64,000 bases of DNA, from the NCBI GenBank assembly GCA_015863195.1, contig JACBXO010000005.1:1-64000 (forward strand), given 5' to 3'. Within the stretch, counting starts at the first letter, position 1; each line of letters starts with the position of its first letter. Made by a program: the position numbers and the translations under genes. Source of the DNA: Aerococcaceae bacterium DSM 111022. Its GTDB lineage: Bacteria; Bacillota; Bacilli; Lactobacillales; Aerococcaceae. Under the pieces are notes generated by a model. It ran no database searches and was not told the DNA's origin. It saw only the letters and a program-made list of their open reading frames with translations. Below are positions 8,042-15,010 of the stretch, one piece after another.

Positions 8042-8263
8042 ATGAAATTTGAAGAAATATTACCAGAATTAAAAAACGGTGCAACAATCATTCGTGAAGG
8101 TTGGGGAGGCGCTGAAGAATATGTTAAATATATTCCAGAGACCACAATTGATGGCGAAACAATGACGCCTTACTTTGTTATTATGGTTACAGGAGAAGGC
8201 TATAGCATGTTCCAACCCACTGTTTGTGATATTTTAGCTGAAGACTGGAAGATTGTAGCATAA
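8042..8263 (+). CDS. DUF2829 / Tad2-like small protein
   Basis: A 73-aa protein with family hallmarks: an N-terminal ALKNG-like helix (PELKNGATIIREGWGG), a central P-x-F-V-I-M strand and the C-terminal signature DILAEDWKIV. DUF2829 is the family of Tad2, phage proteins that bind the cyclic ADP-ribose signal of Thoeris defence and thereby block it. ATG 8042 is preferred because GAAAGGAAG lies upstream; an open frame reaching back to 8000 lacks a binding site. Its stop directly abuts the SDR start. No phage genes are nearby, so it may be a chromosomal relative with another ligand. Confidence 0.75.
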   Translation: MKFEEILPELKNGATIIREGWGGAEEYVKYIPETTIDGETMTPYFVIMVTGEGYSMFQPTVCDILAEDWKIVA

Positions 8264-9052
8264 ATGAATCAACAATCGATACCTAGATTTCGGACGAATC
8301 AACTACCAAAACAAATGCGTATCTTAATTACAGGGTGTGCTTCAGGTATTGGTTTAGCTCAAACAGAGGCATTTTTAAAAGCTGGACACAAAGTTTATGG
8401 TGTTGATAAGTCCGTATCAAAAGAAGTTGAACGTCTAGAAAAAACTTATCCACATGTGTATAAGTTTGAGCAATTAGACTTGATAGAAGCTGATAAAATA
8501 CCATTGGCTGTAGAGAATGCAATCCACTTTCTAGGTGGCTTAGATGTATTATGTAATACGGCTGGCCAATTGGATGATTATCACACAATTGAAGAGACTT
8601 CCATAGATGCATTTGAATACTTTTTTAAGGTGAATGTAATGAGTATGTTTGCCGTTACTAAAGCGTCTATTTCATATTTAATAGAAAATAAAACATCGCG
8701 TATTGTCAATATGGCGTCGATTGCTAGTTTAACAGCTGGAGGTGGCGGTATTGCTTATACAGCAGGTAAACACGCGGTTGCCGGATTAACGAAACAATTA
8801 GCTTATGACTATAGTGAAAAAGGATTGCGTGTTAATGCGATTGCCCCTGGTGCGATTGATACGGCGATGAATCGAGCTGATTTTGAAGAAGAAAATGGTC
8901 AAATGGCAAAATGGGTTGCTGAGCAGACGCCAACCAAACGTTGGGCGCAACCGGAAGAAGTGGCTGAGTTAACCATGTTTTTAGCAAGTGATGCTAGTGA
9001 TTATATGCAAGGTAATATCATTCCACTTGATGGTGGTTGGCTTATTAGATAG
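8264..9052 (+). CDS. SDR family oxidoreductase (FabG-like)
   Basis: A 262-aa classical short-chain dehydrogenase/reductase. It shows the TGCASGIG nucleotide loop (about 24-31), NTAG (about 97-100), catalytic Ser in NMASIAS, and YTAGK (Tyr165, Lys169). A VNAIAPGAIDT segment and a C-terminal GGW follow. An N-terminal extension of about 15 residues precedes the Rossmann fold. ATG follows the DUF2829 stop with no gap (TAAATG) and without a good Shine-Dalgarno, so translation is probably coupled. The alcohol or ketone substrate is not predictable; fabG of fatty-acid synthesis is normally elsewhere. Confidence 0.82.
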   Translation: MNQQSIPRFRTNQLPKQMRILITGCASGIGLAQTEAFLKAGHKVYGVDKSVSKEVERLEKTYPHVYKFEQLDLIEADKIPLAVENAIHFLGGLDVLCNTAGQLDDYHTIEETSIDAFEYFFKVNVMSMFAVTKASISYLIENKTSRIVNMASIASLTAGGGGIAYTAGKHAVAGLTKQLAYDYSEKGLRVNAIAPGAIDTAMNRADFEEENGQMAKWVAEQTPTKRWAQPEEVAELTMFLASDASDYMQGNIIPLDGGWLIR

Positions 9053-9061
9053 AAATATTAA

Positions 9062-9103
9062 ACGCCTAGAATCAGTGTTATAGGAACACATGATTCTAGG
9101 CGT
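9062..9103. terminator. Bidirectional terminator between SDR and GDPD genes
   Basis: ACGCCTAGAATCA and TGATTCTAGGCGT are perfect 13-nt arms around a loop with an inner GTGTT/AACAC pairing. The rightward T-tract is interrupted (ATTTT) and the leftward one is short. It separates convergent genes. Confidence 0.8.
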
Positions 9104-9113
9104 ATTTTAAAAT

Positions 9114-9845
9114 TTAATTTCCTTGGTAAGTTTGAATCGCTAATTCAACTTCATCTGTAAAGATGCGTGTAATATTCGCGGCTTGTAATTCTAACATGAT
9201 TTCTGGGTCATTCACGGTATACACATTAATCGAAATGTTTTGTGACTGACAGTTATCAATAGCTTCTGGATTTAATGAGTGATGGCTCGGGTGATATTGT
9301 GAGACATTATATTTTGTACAGTAATCACCTGGATCTAAAATTCCTGTATCATTTAAAAAGCCGAGTGAGATGCTGTGATCAACATCTAGCGCTCTTAAGA
9401 CACTATAATGATTAAAACTAGATAAAATGATGCGATCTTGTAAATGATATTTATTCACTAGGTCAATAACTTGTTGTTCAATGCCGACATATTCTATCTG
9501 GTCGGTTTTTAATTCGATATTGATTAAAAACTCAAAATCTTGCGCCCAATCTAAAAATTCATCCAGAGTTGGTATTTTACAGTCTGGGTGGTCTTTATAT
9601 TCTTTGAATTTTCCATAAAAAGAATATTGTTCTAATTCGTTTAGCGTCATGTCTTTGATCCATCCAGTACCATTTGAGGTACGATTAATCGTTTCGTCAT
9701 GACAAATAACTAGTTGATTGTCCAATGTTTGATGAACATCTAATTCAATTCCCGCGATAGAAAATTTGTTTGCTTCTTTGAAAGCAAGCATTGTATTTTC
9801 CGAGTATTTCGCGCTATAACCACGATGTGCAATGATGTCTGTCAT
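9114..9845 (-). CDS. Glycerophosphodiester phosphodiesterase
   Basis: A 243-aa GDPD-family TIM barrel that hydrolyses glycerophosphodiesters to glycerol-3-phosphate and an alcohol. AHRGYS at residues 6-11 carries the first catalytic His. GIELDVHQT supplies metal-binding Glu and Asp, and CHDETINR the second His. NIELK and the late VYTVND segment complete the barrel. No signal peptide is visible, so it is cytosolic. The ATG at 9845 is preferred over the GTG 12 bases upstream because AGGTGAGG is 6 nt before it. No PhoP box is seen upstream. Confidence 0.9.
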   Translation of the reverse strand: MTDIIAHRGYSAKYSENTMLAFKEANKFSIAGIELDVHQTLDNQLVICHDETINRTSNGTGWIKDMTLNELEQYSFYGKFKEYKDHPDCKIPTLDEFLDWAQDFEFLINIELKTDQIEYVGIEQQVIDLVNKYHLQDRIILSSFNHYSVLRALDVDHSISLGFLNDTGILDPGDYCTKYNVSQYHPSHHSLNPEAIDNCQSQNISINVYTVNDPEIMLELQAANITRIFTDEVELAIQTYQGN

Positions 9846-9926
9846 ATATAACCTCACCTTTAATGTATTTATCCATATTATAACAAATTGAAAGAAAGAG
9901 ATAACTAAAAACGATTCATAAAGGCC

Positions 9927-9955
9927 TTGTTATTTATTATTAATTTTGCTACAAT
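9927..9955 (+). promoter_or_regulatory. Promoter of the SRP RNA
   Basis: TTGTTA (9927-9932) and TACAAT (9950-9955) are spaced by 17 bp and lie immediately before the predicted 5' end of the RNA. Confidence 0.82.
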
Positions 9956-9959
9956 AGTA

Positions 9960-10036
9960 GACGCGGCAATGGTCGCGTCGTGAACCGGGTCAGGACTGGA
10001 AGGTAGCAGCTCTAAGCGACAACGCCATGTGCCGTA
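9960..10036 (+). ncRNA. ffs: Signal recognition particle RNA (short type)
   Basis: The conserved SRP domain IV is clear: GTCAGG and GGAAGGTAGCAGC internal-loop sequences at 9989-10010. The outer helix closes with CGGCA (9964-9968) and TGCCG (10030-10034), plus ATGG and CCAT next to it. Length is about 75-80 nt, so the Alu domain of Bacillus scRNA is absent, as usual in Lactobacillales. It binds Ffh for cotranslational membrane targeting. Confidence 0.93.
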
Positions 10037-10129
10037 TTTATTTTGCTTAAAATAATACATTGAAAAGAATTATAACCAAAAACTACAATTTAAAAAAGTA
10101 GCCGCAGCGCTAAATGAATAACAGTAAAC

Positions 10130-10163
10130 AAGCATTTGTCACTAAGACAGGTGCTTATTTTTT
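10130..10163 (+). terminator. Terminator downstream of the SRP RNA
   Basis: AAGCATTTGTC and GACAGGTGCTT form an 11-bp stem with two G-U pairs and an ACTAA loop, then seven T residues. It lies about 95 nt after the mature SRP RNA, so the primary transcript has a 3' tail of unknown use. Confidence 0.85.
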
Positions 10164-10173
10164 TGCATCCAAA

Positions 10174-10204
10174 TAAAAAAGCACTTACGCCATTGGTAAG
10201 TGCT
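10174..10204 (-). terminator. Terminator of the acidic lipoprotein gene
   Basis: On the minus strand AGCACTTAC and GTAAGTGCT arms are followed by seven T residues (read from 10180 downward). Confidence 0.88.
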
Positions 10205-10217
10205 TTACGGTAATTAA

Positions 10218-11027
10218 TTATTCACCTTCAACAGGTTGAGTTCCCTCAGTGGGTGTATCTGTACCAGTACCAGGATCAGTTCCTTCAGCTGGTACTTCTG
10301 GTTCAGGAGTAGGTTCCGGCTCTGGTTGTGGTTCTGGTTCTTCATATACTGGAGGTTGCCATGTATTGTTATTATTATTGTTTTGCCATTCATTTGGTGT
10401 AGTTGGTTGAGGAATGTAAGTGTCTGTTTCACTTGTTGATTCTTCAACTTCTTCTTCTACCTCAGTTGATTCAACTGAAGTTTCTGCACGGTAATCAAAG
10501 TCATATTGAATGAAATCTTCAACACGCGTTGATTTTGCAATTAGAATTGTCTCTTCGTCGTCATCTTCGAATTCAAAAGTTACCGCGTCATCATCGTTAT
10601 CAAATTCTTGTGCTAATTCTTTCACACGGTCAAAAATCGAACGAATTCTTTCGCGTTCTTCATCAGACGCTGTTCCGTTATGGATACGGTAAACACTGTC
10701 TAGGATTGTTTGAATATATTCTTCATCTGTTAAAATGATTTTATACTCAGTATGTGGTTCAGGAAGTGCATCAGTTGTTTCGTCTTCCACCACTTCAATT
10801 TCGATTAATTCTTGTTCATCTTCTACTTCAAATGCGTCTAAGATAGCTTCAACCATTGGATCTTCTGTTTCTTCGCTTGATGTAACACTTGATTCATCAC
10901 TACTTGAAGATTCAACGATACTTGAAGAAGATTCGCTTTCTGCAGAGTCTACTTCAATAGTAGGTCGTTCATTTCTACAACCTGCTAAAATAAATAAAGC
11001 CGCAAAGACTAATAAATATTTTTTCAT
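10218..11027 (-). CDS. Acidic low-complexity lipoprotein
   Basis: A 269-aa exported lipoprotein. MKKYLLVFAALFILAGC is a signal peptide with lipobox LAGC. A Ser/Glu-rich linker (about 30-58) precedes a small helical, acidic central domain (about 58-175; TDEEYIQTILDSVYRI and ERERIRSIFDRVKEL). The C-terminal third is repetitive, with a Glu/Ser/Thr block, an Asn run and a Pro-Glu repeat (EPEPQPEPEPTPEPE) ending in a Thr/Gly/Pro tail. It is probably a cell-wall-spanning surface protein; no enzyme motif or LPXTG is present. The function is unknown. It has its own terminator and an AT-rich leader with TATAAT near 11098. Confidence 0.75.
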   Translation of the reverse strand: MKKYLLVFAALFILAGCRNERPTIEVDSAESESSSSIVESSSSDESSVTSSEETEDPMVEAILDAFEVEDEQELIEIEVVEDETTDALPEPHTEYKIILTDEEYIQTILDSVYRIHNGTASDEERERIRSIFDRVKELAQEFDNDDDAVTFEFEDDDEETILIAKSTRVEDFIQYDFDYRAETSVESTEVEEEVEESTSETDTYIPQPTTPNEWQNNNNNNTWQPPVYEEPEPQPEPEPTPEPEVPAEGTDPGTGTDTPTEGTQPVEGE

Positions 11028-11171
11028 AACTAACTCCTTATAAAATATTGTCTCGTCTTATATCAAACTGTATTAGACCGAGAGGTCACCTAAAGCATTA
11101 TATCAAATTTTAAATGAATGTGGAATAGATTTTGGATTGAAATAGCAATATTACGATAAAAAATTATCGTA

Positions 11172-11199
11172 AATAAACCACTATCGGTTAAGATAGTGG
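11172..11199 (-). terminator. Terminator of the DUF1002 gene
   Basis: CCACTATC (11178-11185) and GATAGTGG (11192-11199) are perfect 8-bp arms with a T-rich tract on the minus strand. It may also work on the plus strand. Confidence 0.75.
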
Positions 11200-11206
11200 C
11201 ATATTT

Positions 11207-12160
11207 TTAAAAATTAGCAAATAGATCAGCAAAGAATTGTTTGATTTGGTCCCAGATCGAGTTTGCTTGTTCTGTCAATTCTTCTTTTTGGATAGGATCC
11301 ATATCATTCCAAGCCGTTTGAGCTTGATCGAATAAATTTTGCGAGTTACTTACAATATCTTGTCCAAAAGCATAAATAGCATTCTTTTGTTCTTCGGTTA
11401 AGTTAATTTGGCTAAATTGGTGCATTAAATTCGTTAATTGTTGAATATTATCTTCGGTTAAATAAGTGTTTAATTGATAATTATTAACGACATTATTAAC
11501 AATTACTTGGATTTGATCGATTGTAATTGAATTATTAGAATCTTCATTCAATTGTTGAACTTGTACTTTCATATCAGCGATGGCAGCATTTAATGCTTCG
11601 TCGGTATATCCAGACTCATTTTGATTTTCTTCAGTGATTTGACCAGTTACGGCGAGCTCTTCTTGTGCTGTCTCAACTGCCTGGTTATCAAGAGCATAAC
11701 CTGAATTTTGAAATGCTTTATAGACACCAGCTAATGCCCCAGAGCCATCTACGGTTACAGCTGAGCCGACTTTAATATTAACGTCCGTTGCACCAGCGGT
11801 GAGGGCCGCATTTTCATATTGTAATGGTGTAATGGTAGTAATGGTGTTGGGTGTGACAATTTCTACATTCACTCCACCATTATTATCATTTTGTGTAATA
11901 TAACTAGAAGAATAAACTTGATAATAGTTGTAATTGTCTTGTAGTAAGCTATTAAGTTCATTAATTTGAACTTCGATTTCAGTTGCCCCCGATTCAACGC
12001 CAAGAACATTTTTTGTTTCCTGGTACTGGCTGTCATTTAAAGATTCTCCGTAAGTAAAAGTAGCTTGCATTTCTCTGACTGTAGCAGATGCTGTTGTCAC
12101 AGATGTGAATAATGCTATCATGAAAAAGAACAGACTAATATATGATAATTTTTTCTTCAT
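11207..12160 (-). CDS. DUF1002 secreted protein
   Basis: A 317-aa protein with a Sec signal peptide (MKKKLSYISLFFFMIALF, cleavage after about TASA) and a DUF1002 domain over most of the mature chain. Its hallmarks are FTYGESL near the mature N-terminus, NAALTAGATDV (about 125-135) and a long helical C-terminal half. No catalytic motif is known for the family. ATG at 12160 is preferred because AAAGGGG is well spaced; the frame extends 10 codons further upstream without support. Asn and Gln are abundant. The role is unknown; extracellular or wall-associated location follows from the signal peptide. Confidence 0.82.
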   Translation of the reverse strand: MKKKLSYISLFFFMIALFTSVTTASATVREMQATFTYGESLNDSQYQETKNVLGVESGATEIEVQINELNSLLQDNYNYYQVYSSSYITQNDNNGGVNVEIVTPNTITTITPLQYENAALTAGATDVNIKVGSAVTVDGSGALAGVYKAFQNSGYALDNQAVETAQEELAVTGQITEENQNESGYTDEALNAAIADMKVQVQQLNEDSNNSITIDQIQVIVNNVVNNYQLNTYLTEDNIQQLTNLMHQFSQINLTEEQKNAIYAFGQDIVSNSQNLFDQAQTAWNDMDPIQKEELTEQANSIWDQIKQFFADLFANF

Positions 12161-12335
12161 AATAATCCCCTTTCGAATTGGATGAACCATACTATATCAT
12201 GAAATTTCAAAAAAATATGAATAGTAGTAAAAAGGGAATTAAAAAATACGGGAAAATTCATATATTATTAGGTTATCCATATTGGAATGTGCTATATTAG
12301 ATAAAATTATAATTAAATTAGAAAAGAGGCATCGT

Positions 12336-12830
12336 ATGGATTCGAAAAAAGTAGAACGATTACTAAACATGATACAAGAGGACAGTCATTTAGACCCTCA
12401 ATATATCGCAGCACAGCTCGAAGTAGATGAGGAAACAATCAAAGCAACGATTAAACAGCTTGAACAGGATGGTGTCATCGCCGGGTATCATACGATGATT
12501 AACTGGGATGCCATTGAACACGGACATGTATCCGCGATGGTGGAAGTAACCGTAAAATTAAATCAAGGTATTTCTTATCAAGAAGTGGCAGAATTAATGT
12601 ATCGCTATGAAGAGGTAGAGACGCTTCATTTAATGAGTGGTTCTTATGATTTTATGCTGCTAACAAAACCAGCTACGATGAAGGAAATTAGTGCATTTGT
12701 TAATCAAATCGCAGCGATTGATGAAGTGACTAATACTGTGACACATATTGTTATGAACCGCTATAAAGAACATGGCGTTGTTTATGATGAAAATGCACAA
12801 ATTGGGAATCGATTGGTGGTTTCACAATGA
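12336..12830 (+). CDS. Lrp/AsnC family regulator (AlaR-like)
   Basis: A 164-aa regulator with an N-terminal helix-turn-helix (about 3-55; LDPQYIAAQLEVDEETIKATIKQLEQDGVIAGY). A C-terminal RAM effector domain follows (about 65-150), with VEVTV and the SGSYDFMLLTK segment that binds amino acids at dimer interfaces. ATG 12336 follows AGAGG; an upstream in-frame ATG at 12282 overlaps the promoter region (TGCTATATT near 12290). The last 4 bases overlap the aminotransferase gene. The pairing resembles Bacillus alaR-alaT, so control by an amino acid such as alanine is inferred. Confidence 0.85.
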   Translation: MDSKKVERLLNMIQEDSHLDPQYIAAQLEVDEETIKATIKQLEQDGVIAGYHTMINWDAIEHGHVSAMVEVTVKLNQGISYQEVAELMYRYEEVETLHLMSGSYDFMLLTKPATMKEISAFVNQIAAIDEVTNTVTHIVMNRYKEHGVVYDENAQIGNRLVVSQ

Positions 12831-13987
12831 CAAAACCAATAAATGAAACGATTGTCGATTTAGAACCATCCGGTATTCGACGATTTTTCAATATCGCCAA
12901 TGATATACCAAATGTTTTATCGCTAGGAGTGGGTGAACCTGATTTTAATACTCCTTGGAAGGCGTCGATGGCAGGGATTAATAGTATAAAAAATGGTCAA
13001 ACATTTTATACGGCAAATGCTGGAATGATTGAGTTACGCCGTGCGATTCATGATTATTTACAAGTTCGTTTTCAGTTAGATTATCATCCTGAGACAGAGA
13101 TGATTGTCACAATCGGTGCGAGTGAAGCGATTGATTTAGCTTGTCGTACTTTAATCACACCAGGGGATGAGGTTTTATGTTTAGATCCATCTTATGTATC
13201 TTATGCTCCGACGATTAGTATGGCAGGAGGAATTCCGGTACCAGTTCCACTGCGTAGTGAGTTTGATTTTGCCATTCAGCCGGAAGATATTGAACAATAT
13301 ATTACGGATAAAACCAAAGCGGTTATTTTAAATTATCCCAATAATCCAACCGGCGCAATCATTACACCTGAACAAACGAGACGCATTGCCGAAGTAATCA
13401 AAAAGCATGACTTATATGTAATTACCGATGAGATCTATTCAGAGTTATGGTATAGCTCGAGTCCTTATCTATCAATCGCGGCAGTGCAGGATATGAAAGA
13501 ACGGACCATTTATATTAATGGCTTTGCGAAGGCTTTTTCAATGACTGGCTGGCGTTTAGGTTATGTGTGTGCACCTGACTGGATTACAGAACAGATGTTA
13601 AAAGTTCACCAATATGTGATTATGGCAGCTCCTACACCAGCTCAATATGCTGGTATTGTGGCATTGACAGAATGTATGAATGAAGTTGAAATGATGCGCG
13701 AAGATTATAATAAGCGACGCCATTATTTGATGAAAGAGTTTAATCGGATTGGTCTAGCTTGTTTTGAACCTAAAGGGGCATTTTACTGTTTCCCAGATGT
13801 GCGTCCATTTAATATGACGAGTGAGCAATTTGCCATCGACTTATTAGCAGCTGAAAAATTGGCAGTTGTGCCAGGATCAGCATTTGGTGACCAAGGTGAA
13901 GGATTCTTAAGAATATCGTATGCTTATTCAATCCGGCAACTTGAAAAAGCAATCGAGCGCCTGGAAAGATTTATACAAACTTTATAA
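12827..13987 (+). CDS. Class I PLP aminotransferase (AlaT/PatA-like)
   Basis: A 386-aa fold-type I aminotransferase. The PLP-binding Lys235 lies in FAKAFSMTGWRLGY. NYPNNPTGA (about 165-173) and the aspartate of TDEIYSEL contact the cofactor, and a C-terminal RISYAYS motif carries the arginine for the substrate carboxylate. The length is standard. It shares a 4-base ATGA overlap with the Lrp-type regulator. Substrate could be alanine/glutamate or N-acetyl-diaminopimelate as in PatA; the regulator pairing favours alanine transamination. A UUCG-loop terminator follows. Confidence 0.88.
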   Translation: MTKPINETIVDLEPSGIRRFFNIANDIPNVLSLGVGEPDFNTPWKASMAGINSIKNGQTFYTANAGMIELRRAIHDYLQVRFQLDYHPETEMIVTIGASEAIDLACRTLITPGDEVLCLDPSYVSYAPTISMAGGIPVPVPLRSEFDFAIQPEDIEQYITDKTKAVILNYPNNPTGAIITPEQTRRIAEVIKKHDLYVITDEIYSELWYSSSPYLSIAAVQDMKERTIYINGFAKAFSMTGWRLGYVCAPDWITEQMLKVHQYVIMAAPTPAQYAGIVALTECMNEVEMMREDYNKRRHYLMKEFNRIGLACFEPKGAFYCFPDVRPFNMTSEQFAIDLLAAEKLAVVPGSAFGDQGEGFLRISYAYSIRQLEKAIERLERFIQTL

Positions 13988-13994
13988 TTGTAAG

Positions 13995-14017
13995 CGGTGA
14001 CTTCGGTCACCTTTTTT
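13995..14017 (+). terminator. UUCG-loop terminator of the aminotransferase operon
   Basis: GGTGAC-TTCG-GTCACC is a perfect 6-bp stem with a stable tetraloop followed by six T residues. Confidence 0.92.
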
Positions 14018-14132
14018 GTTGCTGAGACCGTTGTTGCTTTAGCAACATTACGGTGTCACATGCGAGAATAAAAGCACATCCACGAATTGTCACTTTAAGA
14101 ATCCATTTAGTTATTTAGCCTCTGCAGTTTTA
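14018..14132. repeat. Tandem 115-bp hairpin repeat, copy 1
   Basis: First of two head-to-tail units that align without gaps and differ at 17 of 115 positions. The first 36 bases are identical in both copies. They contain a hairpin: CCGT-TGTTGC paired with GCAACA-(TT)-ACGG around a TTTA loop. No coding potential is seen. The intergenic stretch from 13988 to 14317 holds only the terminator, these two units and an AT-rich promoter-like region. Confidence 0.85.
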
Positions 14133-14247
14133 GTTGCTGAGACCGTTGTTGCTTTAGCAACATTACGGCTTCACATGCGAGAATGAAAGCACAACCAAGA
14201 AGGGCGACTTCAAGTATATATTTAGTTATTTAACTTTTGTAGTTTTA
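14133..14247. repeat. Tandem 115-bp hairpin repeat, copy 2
   Basis: Second unit, directly joined to copy 1. Differences from copy 1 cluster in the 3' two thirds (for example 14200-14240), while the 5' hairpin is unchanged, which suggests the hairpin is the constrained part. Confidence 0.85.
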
Positions 14248-14317
14248 ATTTAGATGACGTTTGAATACTTTTAAAAATGTTATAATAAATAGTAAATAAG
14301 GATTGAAGGAGTTTATT

Positions 14318-14953
14318 ATGCCACAAGATATATTTACAGATGCTGCTTTTGAGTCTTTTGAAATTCCTGTATTGGATGATCAGATGCCGGTAGTAAGACG
14401 CGAAATTCAGCCCGTATTTCGTTATTATGGTCGTATTTTAGAAAATCATATCGATCAGTCATTTAAAAGTGAATTACCAGTCTATGTTGCCAAGCATATT
14501 CAACGTAAAGTAAAGCCTTTGCGTCATACTTGGGTTGCTATAGGTGGTGATAATCGTGGTTATAAAAAGTATCCGCATTTTGAAATTGGAATTAATCAAA
14601 ATTTTATTTATATTATGCTGTGTTATCAATTTCATCTATTGGAAAAGGAAAAAATGGCGCAGTTTTTAAAGAAAGAATCATTACTAAAGTTACCATCAGA
14701 TATGCATATTATGTTGTCGCATTATGGACCGGATTATTTTAATTTAAATGAGGAGAATTTAAACAAAGGATTGGACCGCTTAGAGAAAATCAAAGGGGCA
14801 GATTTCCAAATTGGTCGAGCGATGGTGAAGTCAGATGACCGCTTAACTAATCCAGAAGCTTTAGAAGAATGGCTCAAGCAAACGGTTGATGAATTGTGGC
14901 CATTATTTGAAGAGTCGATGGTGGTATTTAATCGTTTAACAAATCTGAATTAA
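14318..14953 (+). CDS. DUF1054 family protein (YktB-like)
   Basis: A 211-aa cytosolic protein of the UPF0637/DUF1054 family found across Firmicutes. Typical features are HTWVAIGGDNRGYKKYPHFE (about 69-88) and the following I-x-N-x-N-F-I-Y strand. No catalytic function is established for the family. ATG 14318 follows GAAGGAG by 6 nt; the track of in-frame codons upstream begins inside the binding site and is not used. It is monocistronic between the repeat region and dnaX. Confidence 0.85.
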   Translation: MPQDIFTDAAFESFEIPVLDDQMPVVRREIQPVFRYYGRILENHIDQSFKSELPVYVAKHIQRKVKPLRHTWVAIGGDNRGYKKYPHFEIGINQNFIYIMLCYQFHLLEKEKMAQFLKKESLLKLPSDMHIMLSHYGPDYFNLNEENLNKGLDRLEKIKGADFQIGRAMVKSDDRLTNPEALEEWLKQTVDELWPLFEESMVVFNRLTNLN

Positions 14954-15010
14954 TTATGTTTTAGTGTGTGTTTCATGCTACAATGATAAGGATTAGTAGA
15001 GGGGGTAAAT

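Noticed and set aside
8000-9052. Prophage fragment suggested by the Tad2-like protein
   Set aside because: Neighbours are tadA, an SDR and a GDPD gene; there is no integrase, structural gene or attachment repeat.
10236-11043. Several plus-strand Ser-rich frames opposite the acidic lipoprotein gene
   Set aside because: They are shadows of the Glu/Asp/Ser codon bias on the minus strand and have no ribosome-binding sites.
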